Shown in pieces: positions 35,228 through 37,159 of a stretch of 37,159 bases of DNA. Location of the stretch: assembly GCA_018240895.1 (NCBI GenBank), contig JAFEEX010000007.1, positions 1 through 37,159 of the forward strand. Reading direction: 5' to 3'. This DNA is from Pseudomonadota bacterium (GTDB taxonomy: Bacteria; Pseudomonadota; Alphaproteobacteria; Sphingomonadales; Sphingomonadaceae). The stretch's first letter is position 1; each line of letters opens with the position of its first letter. The translations under genes were made by a program, and so were the position numbers. The notes below the pieces were generated by a model. The model was not told the origin of the DNA. It was given only the letters and a program-made list of their open reading frames with translations, and searched no databases.

Positions 35228-36489
35228 CAGCCTTCCACGGCCTTGACGATTACCGCCGCATTGGTGCCGCCAAAGCCGAACGAATTGTTGAGCGCGGCCC
35301 GCACCCGGCGTTTGCGGGCCTTGTGCGGAACCAGATCGACGCCTTCGGTCCCCTCGTCAGGATTGTCGAGGTTGAGCGTTGGCGGCACGATCTGATCGCG
35401 GATGGCAAGGATGCAGAAGATCGTCTCAACCGCGCCGGCCCCGCCCAGCAGGTGGCCGATTGCCGACTTGGTGCTGCTCATCGATGCGCCGGTCAGATCA
35501 TCGCCCAGCACCCGCTTGACCGCCCCCAGTTCGATCGTATCGGCCATGGTTGAGGTGCCGTGCGCGTTGACATAGTCAATGTCGCCCGGTTCCATCCCCG
35601 CCTTCCTCAGCGCCATGCGCATCGCCAGTTCCGCGCCCTTGCCCTCAGGGTGCGGCGCGGTGACGTGATAGGCATCGCCCGACAGGCCATAGCCAACCAC
35701 TTCGGCATAGATCTTCGCCCCGCGCGCCTTGGCGTGTTCATATTCCTCTAGCACGACCACGCCCGCGCCCTCACCCATGACGAAACCGTCGCGGTCCTTG
35801 TCATAGGGGCGGCTGGCCTGTTCAGGCCGATCGTTGAAGCTGGTGTTAAGCGCGCGGGCCTGGGCAAACCCGGCCACGCCCAGCGGGTTGATGGTGCTTT
35901 CCGATCCGCCCGCCAGCATCACGTCGGCATCGCCATCCTTGATCATCCGCGCCGCATCGCCAATCGAATGCGCGCCGGTGGAACAGGCGGTGACGACCGC
36001 ATGGTTCGGCCCCATCAGCCCGTATTTGATCGAAACCTGACCGCTGATCAGGTTGATCAGGCGGCCGTGGACAAAGTGCGGGGAAACCCGACCCGGCCCC
36101 TTTTCATGCAGAACGATCGATTCGCTCTCAATCCCGGGCAGCCCGCCGATGCCCGATCCGATCGAGCAGCCGGCACGCAATTTCAGGTCTTCATCCATTT
36201 CGGCAAGGCCGGCATCTTCAATCGCCTGTCCGGCGGCATCGATGCCATAGACGATGAACGGATCAACCTGGCGCTGAACCTTGTGATCCACCCGCTTGTC
36301 CGGATCGAAACCGTAAGGGTGATCCTTCGGCTTGACCTCGCACGCGATGGTGCACTTTTGCCCGGCCGTATCGAAGCGGGTGATCTGCCCCGCCCCGCTT
36401 TTGCCTGCAAGCAGATTGGCCCAGGTGGTTTCGACATCACCACCCAGCGGGGTGACAAGGCCAAGCCCGGTAACAACGACACGGCGCAT
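35227..36489 (-). CDS. fabF: 3-oxoacyl-ACP synthase II
   Basis: 420 residues from the ATG at 36489 with TTGGAG upstream; the reading from 36549 would begin inside the terminator-like hairpin. MRRVVVTGLGLVTPLGGDVETTWANLLAGKSG opens the protein. The catalytic Cys is in VVTACSTGAHSIGDA and the two His are in VNAHGTSTMAD and SAIGHLLGGAG. It extends acyl chains in type II fatty acid synthesis using malonyl-ACP. It lies between acpP and mltG in the same direction. Confidence 0.97.
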   Translation of the reverse strand: MRRVVVTGLGLVTPLGGDVETTWANLLAGKSGAGQITRFDTAGQKCTIACEVKPKDHPYGFDPDKRVDHKVQRQVDPFIVYGIDAAGQAIEDAGLAEMDEDLKLRAGCSIGSGIGGLPGIESESIVLHEKGPGRVSPHFVHGRLINLISGQVSIKYGLMGPNHAVVTACSTGAHSIGDAARMIKDGDADVMLAGGSESTINPLGVAGFAQARALNTSFNDRPEQASRPYDKDRDGFVMGEGAGVVVLEEYEHAKARGAKIYAEVVGYGLSGDAYHVTAPHPEGKGAELAMRMALRKAGMEPGDIDYVNAHGTSTMADTIELGAVKRVLGDDLTGASMSSTKSAIGHLLGGAGAVETIFCILAIRDQIVPPTLNLDNPDEGTEGVDLVPHKARKRRVRAALNNSFGFGGTNAAVIVKAVEG

Positions 36490-36515
36490 CGCGGTCTCCA
36501 AATCGTAAAAATGCA

Positions 36516-36546
36516 ACAGGCCCAGCCCGTTATGGGCTGAGCCTGT
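36516..36546 (-). terminator. Attenuator-like intrinsic terminator between acpP and fabF
   Basis: ACAGGC.CAGCCC (36516-36528) pairs with GGGCTG.GCCTGT (36534-36546) around GTTAT, 12 pairs with one mismatch. On the leftward transcript the stem is followed by TGCATTTTTA. It would stop part of the polymerase after acpP, giving more acyl carrier protein than FabF. Confidence 0.75.
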
Positions 36547-36618
36547 CAAAGACCGTAAATTCCGTCAACTGGCCAGAAACGGCCGGTCGCCCGAATGTCC
36601 GGTCAAGGTTCAGGGCAA

Positions 36619-36855
36619 TCAGCCCTTGTGTTCGTCGATGTACTTGATGGCATCGGAAACGGTGCTGATCTTCTCGGCAGCATCGTCGGGGATTTCGACG
36701 CCGAATTCCTCTTCGAAAGCCATCACCAGTTCAACGATATCGAGCGAATCAGCGCCCAGATCGTCAATGAAGCTGGCATCTTCGGTAACCTTGTCAGCCT
36801 CGACGCCGAGGTGCTCGACGACGATCTTCTTAACCCGGTCGGCGGTGTCGCTCAT
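36619..36855 (-). CDS. acpP: Acyl carrier protein
   Basis: 78 residues from the ATG at 36855. [78 protein letters not shown] is a full-length ACP, with the phosphopantetheine-bearing Ser in GADSLD. It carries acyl chains for fatty acid and lipid A synthesis. It is followed by a partial terminator and fabF. Confidence 0.98.
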   Translation of the reverse strand: MSDTADRVKKIVVEHLGVEADKVTEDASFIDDLGADSLDIVELVMAFEEEFGVEIPDDAAEKISTVSDAIKYIDEHKG

Positions 36856-36945
36856 GGATGTGTCCCTTCGTGAACGGCAGATAAACAGATGTTGCAATGC
36901 GCCCTAGAGAACGGCGCGGGGGAAGGCAAGAGGGGGGAGGCCAAC

Positions 36946-37159
36946 TTACCCTTTCGGCGGCTCAACGATACGTATGTGCAGTTCGCGCAGTTGCTTCGTA
37001 TCAGCCGGACTGGGTGCGCCCATCAGCAAATCCTCGGCGCGCTGGTTCATCGGGAACAGCGTGATTTCGCGCAGGTTCTGCACGCCGCACAGCAGCATCA
37101 CCATCCGGTCAATCCCCGCGGCCATGCCGCCATGCGGCGGCGCGCCATATTGGAAAGCG
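36946..37159 (-). CDS. aspS: Aspartyl-tRNA synthetase, C-terminal end (partial)
   Basis: The frame runs in from the right edge of the window. It ends [80 protein letters not shown] and GIDRMVMLL are class II motif 3 parts, and the FPMNQ tail is typical of bacterial AspS. It charges tRNA-Asp (and tRNA-Asn in organisms with a non-discriminating enzyme). Only the last 70 residues are visible; the call rests on those motifs. Confidence 0.95.
   Translation of the reverse strand, partial: AFQYGAPPHGGMAAGIDRMVMLLCGVQNLREITLFPMNQRAEDLLMGAPSPADTKQLRELHIRIVEPPKG

Overview
The window is high-GC chromosomal DNA from an alphaproteobacterium, most likely a sphingomonad (Sphingomonas, Novosphingobium or Erythrobacter type). 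I infer this from the atpD-atpC end with a very short epsilon subunit, a lone Tad-type CpaF, an aspS/acpP/fabF/mltG cluster, a PEP-CTERM protease and sphingomonad-like copper genes. No species call can be made from the sequence alone.

Layout. (1) 1-4505, core: the 3' end of atpD, atpC, an intrinsic terminator, a leftward set (PhzF-like isomerase, DUF1801 protein, small secreted protein) and cpaF. (2) 4515-4834: IS3-family orfA debris. (3) 4835-28378: an integrative element of about 23.5 kb sitting in a tRNA-Met(CAT) gene. Its ends are two copies of a 17-bp repeat equal to the tRNA 3' end (4835-4851 and 28362-28378). The tyrosine integrase lies next to the tRNA, and ATACCCCCA arm-site-like repeats occur at both ends. 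(4) 28505-37159, core: 2'-5' RNA ligase-like protein, PEP-CTERM serine protease, SdsA-type alkylsulfatase, a zincin, mltG, fabF, acpP and the 3' end of aspS.

Cargo of the element. It is almost entirely a copper/silver handling system. A leftward block encodes a CusCBA-type RND pump with CusF, plus small Met/Cys-rich secreted proteins. A second leftward block encodes CopC, a DUF2231 membrane protein, a CopA-type P1B ATPase, a DUF2933 protein and a CueR-type MerR regulator, followed by a putative HhH/PD-(D/E)XK-like endonuclease. A rightward block encodes a CnrY/CnrX/CnrH-like anti-sigma, sensor and ECF sigma set, then the multicopper oxidase CopA (PcoA type), CopB (PcoB type) and a PepSY protein. 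The remaining genes form a mobile-element backbone remnant: AlpA-like and XRE-like regulators, a possible truncated pilin, a CHC2/Toprim primase-like protein, a VirB1-like lytic transglycosylase, a DUF5818-like protein and the integrase.

Most interesting signals. Three copies of one promoter-like motif (T-rich GAGGG, 16 bp, CGTAT) lie upstream of copC, of the cnrY-like gene and of the multicopper oxidase, which predicts the regulon of the island's own ECF sigma factor. The CnrX-like sensor keeps all five known CnrX metal ligands at identical spacing although its neighbours are copper genes. A row of CGCGCA repeats, in register with the DNA helical turn over eight turns, lies between the XRE-like regulator and the remnant pilin and primase genes. 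A second shared motif (TTTCCTACA with nearby GAACATATA) marks three intergenic regions of the same backbone module.
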